Positions 26,273-35,853 of a stretch of DNA of 64,000 nucleotides are shown here, piece by piece (within the stretch, counting starts at the first letter, position 1; each line of letters begins with the position of its first letter). The notes below the pieces were generated by a model. The model was given only the letters and a program-made list of their open reading frames with translations. It made no database searches and was not told the origin of the DNA. This DNA comes from Darwinimomas sp045600945 (lineage in GTDB: Bacteria; Bacillota; Clostridia; Lachnospirales; Lachnospiraceae). The stretch spans positions 1 through 64,000 of the forward strand of contig JAZRYX010000070.1 in the NCBI GenBank assembly GCA_045600945.1, written 5' to 3'. Both the position numbers and the translations under genes were made by a program.

Positions 26273-29200
26273 TTATTCAAAATCCTCTTTTACATTTTCC
26301 CAAACCGCATCGGTGCAGTTATTGGTTCTGATATAATCAAGTGCTTTCTTACTCATGTCCGAAAGTCTTGCCGTATCAGCGTATAACTGTGATATCTTAT
26401 CTGCAAGATCACTTTCATCATCCTCTATCAGCATTACGTCCGATGCTTCCGGTATTCCTTCGGCACCGACCGATGTGCTTACTACAGGACACCCGTAATA
26501 CAGGGCCTCAACCGTCTTGCCTTTTACACCTGCTCCGTATCTTAACGGAACTGCCACTATCCTTACATGATCATATAATTCAAGCAGTTCTTCTTCTGTG
26601 ACAAATCCCTCAAAACAGATGCCGTCTTCTTCGCTGTTAAGCGCCATCAGCTCCTCGTCAGCATTGGACCCTACGATATACAGATGTGCATCATCTTTAA
26701 GCTGCATCCTGATTTTCGGCCAGACATCCTTTACAAACCACAGAACTCCGTCCTTGTTCGGAGGATGTGAAAAACCGCCTACAAAAAGTATGCCTTCCCT
26801 CTTTGCAAAATCTTCCTCTGCAGGCGTATGGAAATCGTCGTATACATATGCCGTGATTGCTTTTGCCTTCACGGTCGGATCCATCTCTGCGATAGCCTCT
26901 ATCTCCACTTCCGAAGGATAGTAATTCATATCGGCCTTATGCATGATACCGAACTCTACTGATTTCCAGTATCTGCTCTGCTCTCTTGCCTCGATATCAC
27001 CTGTAAGTTCAAATTCACGGCTTAAGCGCAGATAATGCAGATCGTGTCCATAGAATATTATCTTAAGAGCCGTATGCTCTTTTATGTAATCAATATATTT
27101 TGCCGCGATATGCGGTCTGTTCAGATAAACAAGATGTATATCCTTCGCATGCTTATCTATCCAAGGCCATATATCAACTTCCATCCTCGCCCCGTACAGT
27201 ATCTCTATGCCCATCTGCTCAAGCGCAGTCGAATACGGTTCGTCGTGATGATAGTTGGCTCCGAGGAACTTTATCTCGTATCCTTTTGCAAGCAGCATCT
27301 TAAGATACATGTACGTAGTCTTTGATCCTGCATCTTTATCGAAAGTCGGAACATAATGATCTACAAAGAGGATAATCTTTTTCCCACGGCTTCTTTCGCG
27401 TGCTCTGAAAGGATCCGGGTTTCCGGTATTCTCGTACTGCTTTGCCAGTTCATCAGCCCACTTTTCTTTCAGCTTCTTTGAATTCTCAATCTGATAATGT
27501 TTAAGTCCCGTTCCGTTTACATCGGTTCCGTTTGAAACTCCCTCATAATGAATCACCGTTGAAAGCGGTTGATATACAACTTTATATCCGGCCTTTCTGA
27601 CTTCAAATGCCAGATCACTGTCCTCGCAATACGCCGGTGCATACCTTTCATCAAATCCGCCTATCTTATCCCAAAGTTTCTTTCTGATAAGTATGGCTGC
27701 ACCCGAGATGTAATCTACTTCTCGGACATAGTTATACTGACAGTCCTCCGGATCGTCGCCTCTGCCGTAGTTCCATCCCGAGCCATCGCTCCAGATGATA
27801 CCGCCTGCCTCCTGCAGTCTTCCGTCAGGAAATACAAGTTTTGATCCCGACATGCCTATGGTCTTGTCCCTCTCCATAAGATCTACAAGCGAAGAAAGCC
27901 ATCCCTCTGTCACTGTCGTATCGTTGTTGAGGAACATGATATATCTGCCGCGTGCATGTCTTGCGGCATTGTTGCAGTTCTTAAGGAATCCGAGATTTTC
28001 CTCAGGCCTTATAACCGTGACTCCGGTAACAAATTTATCGAGCTCCGCAGTCGCATCGGTAGAGCAATCATCTGCGATGATTATCTCGTATTCAACATCC
28101 GTCGTGTACTTCCTGATTGAAGCAAGACATTTGTATGTATACTCCACCTGATTGTAAACAGGGATAATGATTGATACTTCGGGGTAACCCGATCCGATGA
28201 AATCAAGCTTACCCGACTCTCTGTAAACAGAGCCTATCTTAAAATCACCCTCAACAAGGTTCTTACCGACTTCAGTATGCATAAGCTTATGATACTCTGC
28301 CGGATGAAGCACCGACATCTTGGTATATTCGAGTTTTTTTCTTGCCTCGGAACCCTCGGGATATTTCTCTCTTACTATCTCGCCCGCTTTTCTTCTGATT
28401 TTTGACCATGCCGCCTCATGGGCATCAAGATACTCAAGTGCTCTTGCCTTTTCATCAACTTCGGCTCTGAGATTTTTAATCGTGATTTCAAGATTGGCAA
28501 CATGATTGTCCGTAAGCCTCTTTATTTCGGTCATCTTCTTGATTTCGGCTGTCTTGTCATGAAGCTGAGCGATAAGTCCTTCTCTTTCCTCGATGGCCGT
28601 ACTTAACTTTCTGCTCTCTTTAAGCAATTCCTGCGCAGTCTTTACATTGATTCTGTAATTATCCAGATATATAGCCTGAACATCTCCGTGTATCTGCTGC
28701 TGGAAATCATGCTCCGGCTGCCAGTACGATGATGAATCATCCGGAGTTATGTCAAACTTTTTAAGAAATGCTTCCTTCGTCACTCCGCCGAGGATGGCAT
28801 AATAATTGTCATAGAAATCCGAAAGCACTCTGAAAGTGATGAACTTGCTGTCCTGTTCATCTCTCGTTACCCACTCGTAATCTATGCCGGTAAGGTTTAT
28901 CTTTCTTCCGAGTTTTCTTCCTCCGAAAAGAAAATTTCCGAATATTGAATCTATGTTGTGTATCGGTGCACCGCCTATTACGAACTTAAGTCCGTTCCTT
29001 ATTTCTTCATAAGGATCGGCACCGTCAACAATATTTTCTGCTATCTTGTCTGCAAGTGTCTTTCCCTCTATATAGTCATATGTTACCGTATACCCGTCTT
29101 CGGAAAGTTCAGGTTTTACATATTCAATTTCGCGATCCTCTTCACAAAGTATCCTGTACTTCTCTATGAATGATGCGATATGCGGTTTGCCCGCTTCACA

Positions 29201-30076
29201 AAGTGCAGATTTCTCCACCTCATGTGTACCGTCGGCTTTCTGATATATGACGGTTTTTATCTTGTATTCATCCTTACGCGTGCGGTTATATTTTACGAAA
29301 ATAACTTTTCTGTCGTCGATATGTGCCTTGCTGACAATATAAATAAACGAATTTGCAAACTCCGCGAATCTTCCGTCGCGGCATACCTCATCATACTTTT
29401 TGCCGAGGTCCATCGTTGAAAATTCATTGTCGTTATACGCAGGAATCACATGTGCCAGCTCTCCTGCAGCCGGCAGATAATCATCTGAGTATATACTGAC
29501 GGGAAGCAGATAATCCTGCATCGGGTAATACCAGCTTACATTACTGCTCTGCGCAAATTCAAACTTACGACGCAGATCATCTTTGCTGAACATGCAGTCT
29601 CCGCCTGATGCTCCGCTCCACCACTTGATACCGTATCTGTTATTGCAGATAGTCATAAAGCTGCCGTTATCATTTAACAGATTATATAATTTTCTTATAT
29701 CTGAGTCCGAAAGAGTATTGAGAGTACCGACCGAAACTATATAATCATAACCTGTCAGCAGATCGTTCTTATCATAAAAAACTCTTATGTTTTCAATTTC
29801 ATCTTCAAATCTGCACAGGAGTTTTTCAGCCTCGAATTTATCCGCTTCATAGACATCCACACAGCATTTCTTTTTGAGCCATATATTGATTATCGCGCCT
29901 TCGCCCGCGCCGATAAGAAGGACTTTGCTTCCTTCTTTAAACGGGTACCACTCAAGTACTCCCTCACGTTGATTTGAAAAAGCATAAAGGTTCTCTAAAG
30001 AAGGATTCTCCCTAAGGAGAGTCTTTTCGTCTTTTCCGTATCTGAGTATTAAACTTTTAAAAATATCAAGCTTCAT
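26273..30076 (-). CDS. Multi-domain methyltransferase-like / kinase-like / GT2 / GT4 protein
   Basis: 1267 residues. Residues 45-200 resemble a class I SAM methyltransferase (GAGEG at 57-60, acidic residue at the end of strand 2). Residues 255-440 look like a diverged aminoglycoside-phosphotransferase/kinase fold (APIHNID at 370-376, GIDYEW at 397-402). Residues 485-550 are a predicted coiled coil. Residues 633-850 form a GT2 domain with DDCS at 669, NND at 717 and CEDSD at 817. Residues 900-1267 form a GT4 domain with FVGGF and a GAGVKGK nucleotide-sugar site. It may act as an assembly-line chain-starting, chain-extending or capping enzyme for the ABC-exported glycan. It overlaps wzt by 11 bases. 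Confidence 0.85.
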   Translation of the reverse strand: MKLDIFKSLILRYGKDEKTLLRENPSLENLYAFSNQREGVLEWYPFKEGSKVLLIGAGEGAIINIWLKKKCCVDVYEADKFEAEKLLCRFEDEIENIRVFYDKNDLLTGYDYIVSVGTLNTLSDSDIRKLYNLLNDNGSFMTICNNRYGIKWWSGASGGDCMFSKDDLRRKFEFAQSSNVSWYYPMQDYLLPVSIYSDDYLPAAGELAHVIPAYNDNEFSTMDLGKKYDEVCRDGRFAEFANSFIYIVSKAHIDDRKVIFVKYNRTRKDEYKIKTVIYQKADGTHEVEKSALCEAGKPHIASFIEKYRILCEEDREIEYVKPELSEDGYTVTYDYIEGKTLADKIAENIVDGADPYEEIRNGLKFVIGGAPIHNIDSIFGNFLFGGRKLGRKINLTGIDYEWVTRDEQDSKFITFRVLSDFYDNYYAILGGVTKEAFLKKFDITPDDSSSYWQPEHDFQQQIHGDVQAIYLDNYRINVKTAQELLKESRKLSTAIEEREGLIAQLHDKTAEIKKMTEIKRLTDNHVANLEITIKNLRAEVDEKARALEYLDAHEAAWSKIRRKAGEIVREKYPEGSEARKKLEYTKMSVLHPAEYHKLMHTEVGKNLVEGDFKIGSVYRESGKLDFIGSGYPEVSIIIPVYNQVEYTYKCLASIRKYTTDVEYEIIIADDCSTDATAELDKFVTGVTVIRPEENLGFLKNCNNAARHARGRYIMFLNNDTTVTEGWLSSLVDLMERDKTIGMSGSKLVFPDGRLQEAGGIIWSDGSGWNYGRGDDPEDCQYNYVREVDYISGAAILIRKKLWDKIGGFDERYAPAYCEDSDLAFEVRKAGYKVVYQPLSTVIHYEGVSNGTDVNGTGLKHYQIENSKKLKEKWADELAKQYENTGNPDPFRARERSRGKKIILFVDHYVPTFDKDAGSKTTYMYLKMLLAKGYEIKFLGANYHHDEPYSTALEQMGIEILYGARMEVDIWPWIDKHAKDIHLVYLNRPHIAAKYIDYIKEHTALKIIFYGHDLHYLRLSREFELTGDIEAREQSRYWKSVEFGIMHKADMNYYPSEVEIEAIAEMDPTVKAKAITAYVYDDFHTPAEEDFAKREGILFVGGFSHPPNKDGVLWFVKDVWPKIRMQLKDDAHLYIVGSNADEELMALNSEEDGICFEGFVTEEELLELYDHVRIVAVPLRYGAGVKGKTVEALYYGCPVVSTSVGAEGIPEASDVMLIEDDESDLADKISQLYADTARLSDMSKKALDYIRTNNCTDAVWENVKEDFE

Positions 30077-31316
30077 GCTTAACTACATTTACCTCTGATT
30101 CCATGTCATAGACACCGACTGTATTTTTATTTGAGATAACCGTGATATTTGCGACATCATAAAGTCTGTGATATACGGTATGAACTCCTCCTTCAAAGCT
30201 CGTGCAGCTCATCGATAACAGGTAGTCCCCTCCCTGAAGGGTCATCTTCTGTCTGAACTCAACATCATAGACATCACCCGGTTTTGCCGGCGGAACATCT
30301 GCTGCTTCGTACATCGTATTCGTACCGGTAAGCTCTGTTCCCTTTCTGTCTTTGATTGTATATGTGAATATAGGCGCTGCTATTTCCTCGTGAAAACGTA
30401 TTTTCTCTCTGATAGTGAAATATTCTCCCTTGAGGATAAGGTTTGTTGCCTCTCCCTTTTCATCAAACATTCCGAAGTCAATGATTCTTGCTCTTCCGTC
30501 ACCGTACTCTGTACGATTCGGATTGACCGTTATCTGAGACGAAATCGGTTCATCCCCTTCTTTATCCTCATCGGCACCGTACTTACCCGCAAGTATCTTT
30601 TTATATAGATCCACCATCTCTCCGGCAGGTCCTTCTGCAACTTTGTCACCGCGGTTAAGGACTACGACTTTGTCACAATATTTGATGATTGAACCCATAT
30701 CATGCGTAACCATGAGTATCGTCGTTCCGTTCTTACGTATCTCTTCCATACGCTTATAGCATTTTGCCTGGAAGAAGACATCTCCCACCGAAAGAGCCTC
30801 ATCAACTATGAGAATATCCGGATCCACGTTAATAGCAAGAGCAAATGCAAGTCTTACGAACATACCTGAAGAATAAGTCTTGACCGGCTGATATACGAAA
30901 TCACCTATCTCGGCAAACTCAAGGATATCATCAAGCTTTTCATCCATCTGTGCTCTGGAAAATCCCATCATGGTTCCGTTCATATAGATGTTCTCTATAC
31001 CGGTATAATCCATGTTGAAGCCTGCGCCCAGTTCGAGAAGCGCGGATATATTCCCCTCAGTCTCCACTGTTCCCTCTGACTGTGAAAGCACACCTGTGAT
31101 GATTTTGAGCATAGTGGATTTGCCCGATCCGTTTGTTCCGATGATGCCTACCGTAGTACCTTTCTCAACTTCAAAACTCACACCGCTTAGTGCATTGAAA
31201 GGGCGATGGTATTGTTTGCGGCTTAAACTCTCTTTCAGCCTGTCGATGGGCTTATCATAGAGCTTATAAGTCTTGGTGACATTATTTACTTTTATAGCTA
31301 AATTATTATCCATCAT
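30066..31316 (-). CDS. wzt: Polysaccharide ABC exporter ATPase with Wzt-type C-terminal domain
   Basis: 416 residues. The nucleotide-binding domain has Walker A GTNGSGKST at about 60-68, signature YSSGM and Walker B LIVDEALSVGD. Residues about 265-410 form a beta-rich extension as in Wzt, which reads the end of the finished O-antigen or teichoic-type chain before export. It pairs with the Wzm gene ten bases upstream. The start has two ATGs in tandem and no clear ribosome site. The extension suggests that chain ends are chemically marked, which would suit the methyltransferase- and kinase-like parts of the next gene. Confidence 0.95.
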   Translation of the reverse strand: MMDNNLAIKVNNVTKTYKLYDKPIDRLKESLSRKQYHRPFNALSGVSFEVEKGTTVGIIGTNGSGKSTMLKIITGVLSQSEGTVETEGNISALLELGAGFNMDYTGIENIYMNGTMMGFSRAQMDEKLDDILEFAEIGDFVYQPVKTYSSGMFVRLAFALAINVDPDILIVDEALSVGDVFFQAKCYKRMEEIRKNGTTILMVTHDMGSIIKYCDKVVVLNRGDKVAEGPAGEMVDLYKKILAGKYGADEDKEGDEPISSQITVNPNRTEYGDGRARIIDFGMFDEKGEATNLILKGEYFTIREKIRFHEEIAAPIFTYTIKDRKGTELTGTNTMYEAADVPPAKPGDVYDVEFRQKMTLQGGDYLLSMSCTSFEGGVHTVYHRLYDVANITVISNKNTVGVYDMESEVNVVKHEA

Positions 31317-31326
31317 ATTCTATATA

Positions 31327-32130
31327 TCAAAGTACATCTGCAAAATGCGGTTTTAATTTACGGAAAATACTTATTCCCGCAATCAGAATAATTATTGTCA
31401 CTACCCAGAAATATATCGTAAGCCCCGGTCTCTGCCAAAAGTAATTTCCCGCAAGCATAGAATCCCTGTAACCCGTAACAATATAGTAAACAGGATTGAT
31501 CTTAAGAACCGGTTCAAGCCATGCAGGACGATTCGGGAACATGCTCGGATCCCACATGATAGGTGTAAGCCACATACCGAACTGAAGCAGTATATTTACA
31601 ATCTGTGCCATATCTTTGAAAAATACATTTATCGCCGATGTTATGTAAATGATAGCAAGCGACAGCACCGTCAGTGCAAATGAATAATAGATAATCTGTA
31701 TCCATGAAAGCATGGGCAATCTTCCGTAACAGAAGAACATCGCAATCATGATCAGCACAAATATCCCGTGGATGATGAGACATGAAACCAGTTTGATAAC
31801 AGGCAGAAGCTCAACATTGAATACTACTTTCTTTACCAGATAGTGATATTCCTGCAGGCAGTTCGTACCGCTGTTTAGAGCCTCGCTAAAATAAAACCAC
31901 GGCACTATTCCCGGAACCAGCCAAAGTACGTAAGGAACACCCGGAATAGGCGGAACCGATTTGAATCCGAGTTGGAAGATACAGAAATAAATCAGCACCG
32001 TTACTATCGGCTGAATAAACATCCATGCGATACCGAAATACGATCCCGCAAAACGCTTACGGAAATCTGCTTTTGCCAGATCCATTATTATCTGGCGCTT
32101 ATCTGCAATTTCTTTAATCAGTTTAATCAT
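31327..32130 (-). CDS. wzm: Polysaccharide ABC exporter permease
   Basis: 267 residues with six membrane helices in the ABC-2 pattern of Wzm/TagG, including the amphipathic N-terminus (DLAKADFRKRFAGSYFG) and the loop with WFYFSEALNSG. It forms the channel that moves a lipid-linked glycan across the membrane with Wzt. It overlaps rfbC by four bases (ATGA) and precedes wzt by ten bases. Confidence 0.95.
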   Translation of the reverse strand: MIKLIKEIADKRQIIMDLAKADFRKRFAGSYFGIAWMFIQPIVTVLIYFCIFQLGFKSVPPIPGVPYVLWLVPGIVPWFYFSEALNSGTNCLQEYHYLVKKVVFNVELLPVIKLVSCLIIHGIFVLIMIAMFFCYGRLPMLSWIQIIYYSFALTVLSLAIIYITSAINVFFKDMAQIVNILLQFGMWLTPIMWDPSMFPNRPAWLEPVLKINPVYYIVTGYRDSMLAGNYFWQRPGLTIYFWVVTIIILIAGISIFRKLKPHFADVL

Positions 32131-32684
32131 TTGAATTTAAATGTATCCTTAAAGCTTGGTTGAACTTTATCTTTGTCTGACAGAAGTACCGTCATATCGT
32201 CCGTGATCGGCCACTCCACCGCGATATCGGGATCATTCCACATAACTCCGCCTTCATCGCCCGGATGATAAAAATCCGTAACTTTGTAGGCAAATGTTGC
32301 CTCGTCGCTGAGCACCAGAAATCCGTGAGCAAATCCTTCGCTGATATAGAACTGTTTCATATTCTCTGCCGAAAGCTCAACTCCGAACCACTTACCGTAG
32401 GTCTTTGAATTCTGCCTTACATCAACCGCTACGTCAAATACCTTTCCCTGAAGCACTCTTACGAGCTTGCCCTGCGGAAACTCCTTCTGAAAATGCAGTC
32501 CTCTTAAAACTCCCCTGGTACTCTTTGACTGATTGTCCTGCACGAATACCATGTTAAGTCCTGCTTTCTCAAAATCTCTTTGATTATATGTTTCTACGAA
32601 ATAGCCCCTTGCATCTGCATGAACCTCCGGTTCGATAACATATAATCCCTCGATATCACATTTAGTAACTTTAATCTGTCCCAT
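32127..32684 (-). CDS. rfbC: dTDP-4-dehydrorhamnose 3,5-epimerase
   Basis: 185 residues, a cupin-fold epimerase of dTDP-L-rhamnose synthesis. RGLHFQ at 61-66 supplies the catalytic His64, FAHGF is at 118-122, and a Tyr lies in FAYKV near 133. Length and the DARGYFVET N-terminus are normal. The other rml genes (A, B, D) are not in the window, so they must be elsewhere, or the enzyme serves another dTDP-6-deoxysugar. It lies between the DUF2142 gene and wzm, which ties rhamnose or a related sugar to the exported chain. Confidence 0.96.
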   Translation of the reverse strand: MGQIKVTKCDIEGLYVIEPEVHADARGYFVETYNQRDFEKAGLNMVFVQDNQSKSTRGVLRGLHFQKEFPQGKLVRVLQGKVFDVAVDVRQNSKTYGKWFGVELSAENMKQFYISEGFAHGFLVLSDEATFAYKVTDFYHPGDEGGVMWNDPDIAVEWPITDDMTVLLSDKDKVQPSFKDTFKFK

Positions 32685-32688
32685 AATA

Positions 32689-34302
32689 TTACCCCGGTAT
32701 ATATAAACATATCATTGCATACAGTCTGTATAATGCGAATGCATCGCAGCAGACCATAAAGAATATCACATAACTGTCTACATCTTTTGTAAGCGCCACC
32801 TTTTTGTTAGTAAGAAGCATAAGCGCGGCAGGAAGAAGCGGCAGAAAATATCTTCCCTGAACTCCGAGTATCACCGGGCTTGAAAGGGGTGTCCACGAAA
32901 TCATCATGGATCCCAAAAGCAGTCCTGCGATAACGACCCCGACTATAAGTACTATCAGCTTGTCTTTCCCCTTAAGCATCTTCTCCTGCTGAGAAGCCGA
33001 AAGCGGAAGCATCAAAAGACCTGTAGAAAGTATCATAATGATGAAGTACGGAACATCAAGCGACTCGCTGATATTTCCGAGATATGCTCCTATCATGGTC
33101 TCATGATAATACTCTCCCTGATACATGAGCGTGTCGTAAACCACTCTTGCCGACTCAAGCGGGTGATGAAGCACATAACTCACGGTAAATCCCGGTTCCT
33201 GTGACCACGGCACATCTGTTATCGAGCTTGCCGCATACGTTGAGATCGCGCCGGCATTTACCAGAGCCGTAACCCCGATGGCGGCTGCAATCAGGATCAG
33301 CCAGGTCGCTATATACATACCTGTATTTTTGAACTTCTCCTTCGGAATGATCAGAAGTAAAAATACCATGAGGCTGTATACGATCTTGCACGGGCTCATA
33401 ACTGCAAGTATTATCGCCAGTATGATAATATTTTTCCACTCGACACTGTCTGCGGAATATGCCAGATATAGTATCTCTGCCAGAAAGATATATGCGCATC
33501 CGATCAGCATTGCATCATATGAGGTAGATGCGGCAAGGTTCAATGTCATCGGCAGAAGTACCGATCCCATCATTATGCCCTTGCCGAACGGGATGATACA
33601 TACCGCAAAAAATACAAGCACACAGAATACTATAAGATTCATAATCTTTGCCAGATTCAGCGTCGTTAGTGCACTGGCATTTACCATTCTTCCTATGCAT
33701 ATTCCGATTGCCTGGGGCAGATATACAAACGGCGATGTTACAACTCTTATATGAGACGAAGTCGTGGTACCCGGATCGGCCTCGTGAAGCTTTTTCCAGT
33801 TGCGTACTTCGTAATAGTTTTTCTCGAGAGGAATCTGACCGAACACTTCTGCATCATCCACGTAATCATAATTCACTTTTGCGCGTTCCTCATTTATGTC
33901 TTCAAGTGCGACATCTTCTTTGCGGATGATTACTTTTCCCTCCTCATCGTCGGGATGTATCATCATAAGCTGATTTGCCAGATAATATGCACTCACATAA
34001 TGAGACGGCTCATCCGGCGCCGAAAGTCCCGGCATAACTCTGATGAATGAAATACCCAAAAGAAATACCGCAATGATCCATATGATTTCTTTTTTATACT
34101 TCGTACAGATAAAAAAGATTCCGACGCATAGAGAAAGCATGATAAGACCTATCGAAAGCATCGCGTACTCGGAAAGCAGGAAATTATGTCCTGTCTGTCT
34201 CATTGCCGTAATTATGTAATATCCCTGCCAGAGTGCCGGTACCACCATAGCGATGAACACTCCGACAAATAGTTTTTTATGTTTGCTCAATGATTCGTCC
34301 AT
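32689..34302 (-). CDS. DUF2142 family membrane protein
   Basis: 537 residues with about twelve membrane segments. The first external loop contains APDEPSHYVSAYYLA, the DUF2142 hallmark (PDEPxH), comparable to the acidic loop of GT-C transferases. DUF2142 proteins are common in glycan loci and are presumed to modify polymers on the outer face; function is not established. It overlaps the upstream GT2 gene by 16 bases and ends four bases before rfbC. Confidence 0.88.
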   Translation of the reverse strand: MDESLSKHKKLFVGVFIAMVVPALWQGYYIITAMRQTGHNFLLSEYAMLSIGLIMLSLCVGIFFICTKYKKEIIWIIAVFLLGISFIRVMPGLSAPDEPSHYVSAYYLANQLMMIHPDDEEGKVIIRKEDVALEDINEERAKVNYDYVDDAEVFGQIPLEKNYYEVRNWKKLHEADPGTTTSSHIRVVTSPFVYLPQAIGICIGRMVNASALTTLNLAKIMNLIVFCVLVFFAVCIIPFGKGIMMGSVLLPMTLNLAASTSYDAMLIGCAYIFLAEILYLAYSADSVEWKNIIILAIILAVMSPCKIVYSLMVFLLLIIPKEKFKNTGMYIATWLILIAAAIGVTALVNAGAISTYAASSITDVPWSQEPGFTVSYVLHHPLESARVVYDTLMYQGEYYHETMIGAYLGNISESLDVPYFIIMILSTGLLMLPLSASQQEKMLKGKDKLIVLIVGVVIAGLLLGSMMISWTPLSSPVILGVQGRYFLPLLPAALMLLTNKKVALTKDVDSYVIFFMVCCDAFALYRLYAMICLYIPG

Positions 34303-34958
34303 ATATCTTTCATTACCTTTGCCATGTATTTTGCAGCCTGTGCCGGTGTCAGGTAACTCTCACCTTCGATTCTTTCATCCATGATTGCGGGTATCTCTGC
34401 AACCTTTGACCCTCCCTGTATCAGGTATGCCAGTGTAGAGGGTTCCGGCGGCATGTTAAGTCCGTTCGCAAATTTCTCTATAAGTCCCCTGTCATACATT
34501 CTCATACCTGATGTGGGATCTTTTATGTCTGTTCCTGTTTTCCTCCTGATGGCAGCTTCAATCATATTGCTTCCGACCATGCGCATCGTTGCCGGTTTTT
34601 TACTGTTGATAAAACGTGATGCGATGACTATGTTATATCCTTCATCCATCTTTTTTCTCATAGAATTGACGAACTCGGCTCTGTGCTGGCCGTCCCCGTC
34701 GAACTGAACACAGTATTTATATCCGTTATCATATGCATACTTCATTCCCGTGTGGAAAGCAGCTGCCAGCCCCTTGTTTTCGGGATGATCTATGATGTTG
34801 TATCCTCTTTCATGACATATCCTGCTGGTGGAATCCGTCGAGCCATCATTAATAATCACATAATCAAGATCACTGTGATTCTTAATGAGTTCATCAACGA
34901 CTCTCTCTATATTGGCTTCCTCGTTGAAAGCCGGAATTATCAGCAAAACATCATTCAT
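34287..34958 (-). CDS. GT2 family glycosyltransferase (short, soluble)
   Basis: 223 residues: LIIPAFNEEANIERVV, INDGSTDST and the FDGDGQH metal motif define a GT-A fold of the DPM-like group. Unlike the gene at 19.7 kb it has no C-terminal membrane helices. It probably makes a polyprenyl-phosphate sugar or transfers a sugar to a lipid-linked acceptor. It overlaps the GT2 gene upstream by four bases (ATGA) and the DUF2142 gene downstream, a pairing often seen in outer-face glycosylation systems. Confidence 0.9.
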   Translation of the reverse strand: MNDVLLIIPAFNEEANIERVVDELIKNHSDLDYVIINDGSTDSTSRICHERGYNIIDHPENKGLAAAFHTGMKYAYDNGYKYCVQFDGDGQHRAEFVNSMRKKMDEGYNIVIASRFINSKKPATMRMVGSNMIEAAIRRKTGTDIKDPTSGMRMYDRGLIEKFANGLNMPPEPSTLAYLIQGGSKVAEIPAIMDERIEGESYLTPAQAAKYMAKVMKDIWTNH

Positions 34959-35848
34959 TTATTAATTTTTCCCGCCTTGCGACCTGCTCGGTATCCCATA
35001 TATTTGACCCCACTTGTAAATATAAGCTCCGGTATGAGATACCATTTACCGGCGCGGGTCAGTTCACCTGCTGTTGTCTTTACCAGTTTTATCCCTTCAG
35101 ATTCTGACTTTACGTCACCGAAAAACTCCGGATGCCGGACCTGTGATAATGCGACCTGATAATTTCTTTTGTACTGTTGACTTGAACTGTAATTATGCGA
35201 ATGATAGACCTTCGCATCTGCACAATATCGTATCGAGTATCCGGCTCTGACAAGTTTGGATCCGTACATCATGTCTTCGTTGAAATCTGTATTGTCTATA
35301 AATCCGCCGAGTTTTACGAATGTATCCCTCTCATAGGCGCAGCAGACATTCGATGCAAAAAAAGTTTTTATTCCGAGTTTATCTATATCACCTATGCTTT
35401 TGGTTCTTGATTCATCCGGGTAGTTAAAACTTCTTGTGATCTTCTCTATATCACGCGCATCTTTTTTTGCTATCTGCCTTGCATAACTCATCTTTACCGA
35501 ATCATCCATGGCCTTCATGAGCTTTTCTATAAGTCTTTCATCTGCAGGCACTGCATCCTGAGTCATGCAGATAAAGTAATCTGCATTCGAATATCCTGCT
35601 CCGAGATTTCTTGCGTGTCCGTGATTGAATTCGGCTTTGCCGATATGATGAACCTCAGTCAATCCGTCTCCGTAATGAGCGCATATATCGTCTCCCTTGT
35701 ACTTATCCCACTCGTCCTTATCGGTGTTTATTATGATAATCTTTTGCGGCTTAACCGACTGGCTGACAAGTTTGTTAATCAAAGCCTCAAAATCTTCATC
35801 AGGCTTATATGTCGGTATTATGATATCTACGGAAAAACCTTTATCCAT
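34955..35848 (-). CDS. GT2 rhamnosyltransferase-like protein
   Basis: 297 residues with VDIIIPTYKP, an FNHGHARNLG motif that is characteristic of bacterial rhamnosyltransferases, TQDAVP as the metal site and NEDMMYG as the likely catalytic-base region. It probably adds L-rhamnose to the chain, consistent with rfbC in the same operon. The start is ATG 35848; an upstream TTG at 35875 lies inside the aminotransferase gene. The gene begins five bases after that stop. Confidence 0.88.
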   Translation of the reverse strand: MDKGFSVDIIIPTYKPDEDFEALINKLVSQSVKPQKIIIINTDKDEWDKYKGDDICAHYGDGLTEVHHIGKAEFNHGHARNLGAGYSNADYFICMTQDAVPADERLIEKLMKAMDDSVKMSYARQIAKKDARDIEKITRSFNYPDESRTKSIGDIDKLGIKTFFASNVCCAYERDTFVKLGGFIDNTDFNEDMMYGSKLVRAGYSIRYCADAKVYHSHNYSSSQQYKRNYQVALSQVRHPEFFGDVKSESEGIKLVKTTAGELTRAGKWYLIPELIFTSGVKYMGYRAGRKAGKINK

Positions 35849-35853
35849 TCTTC

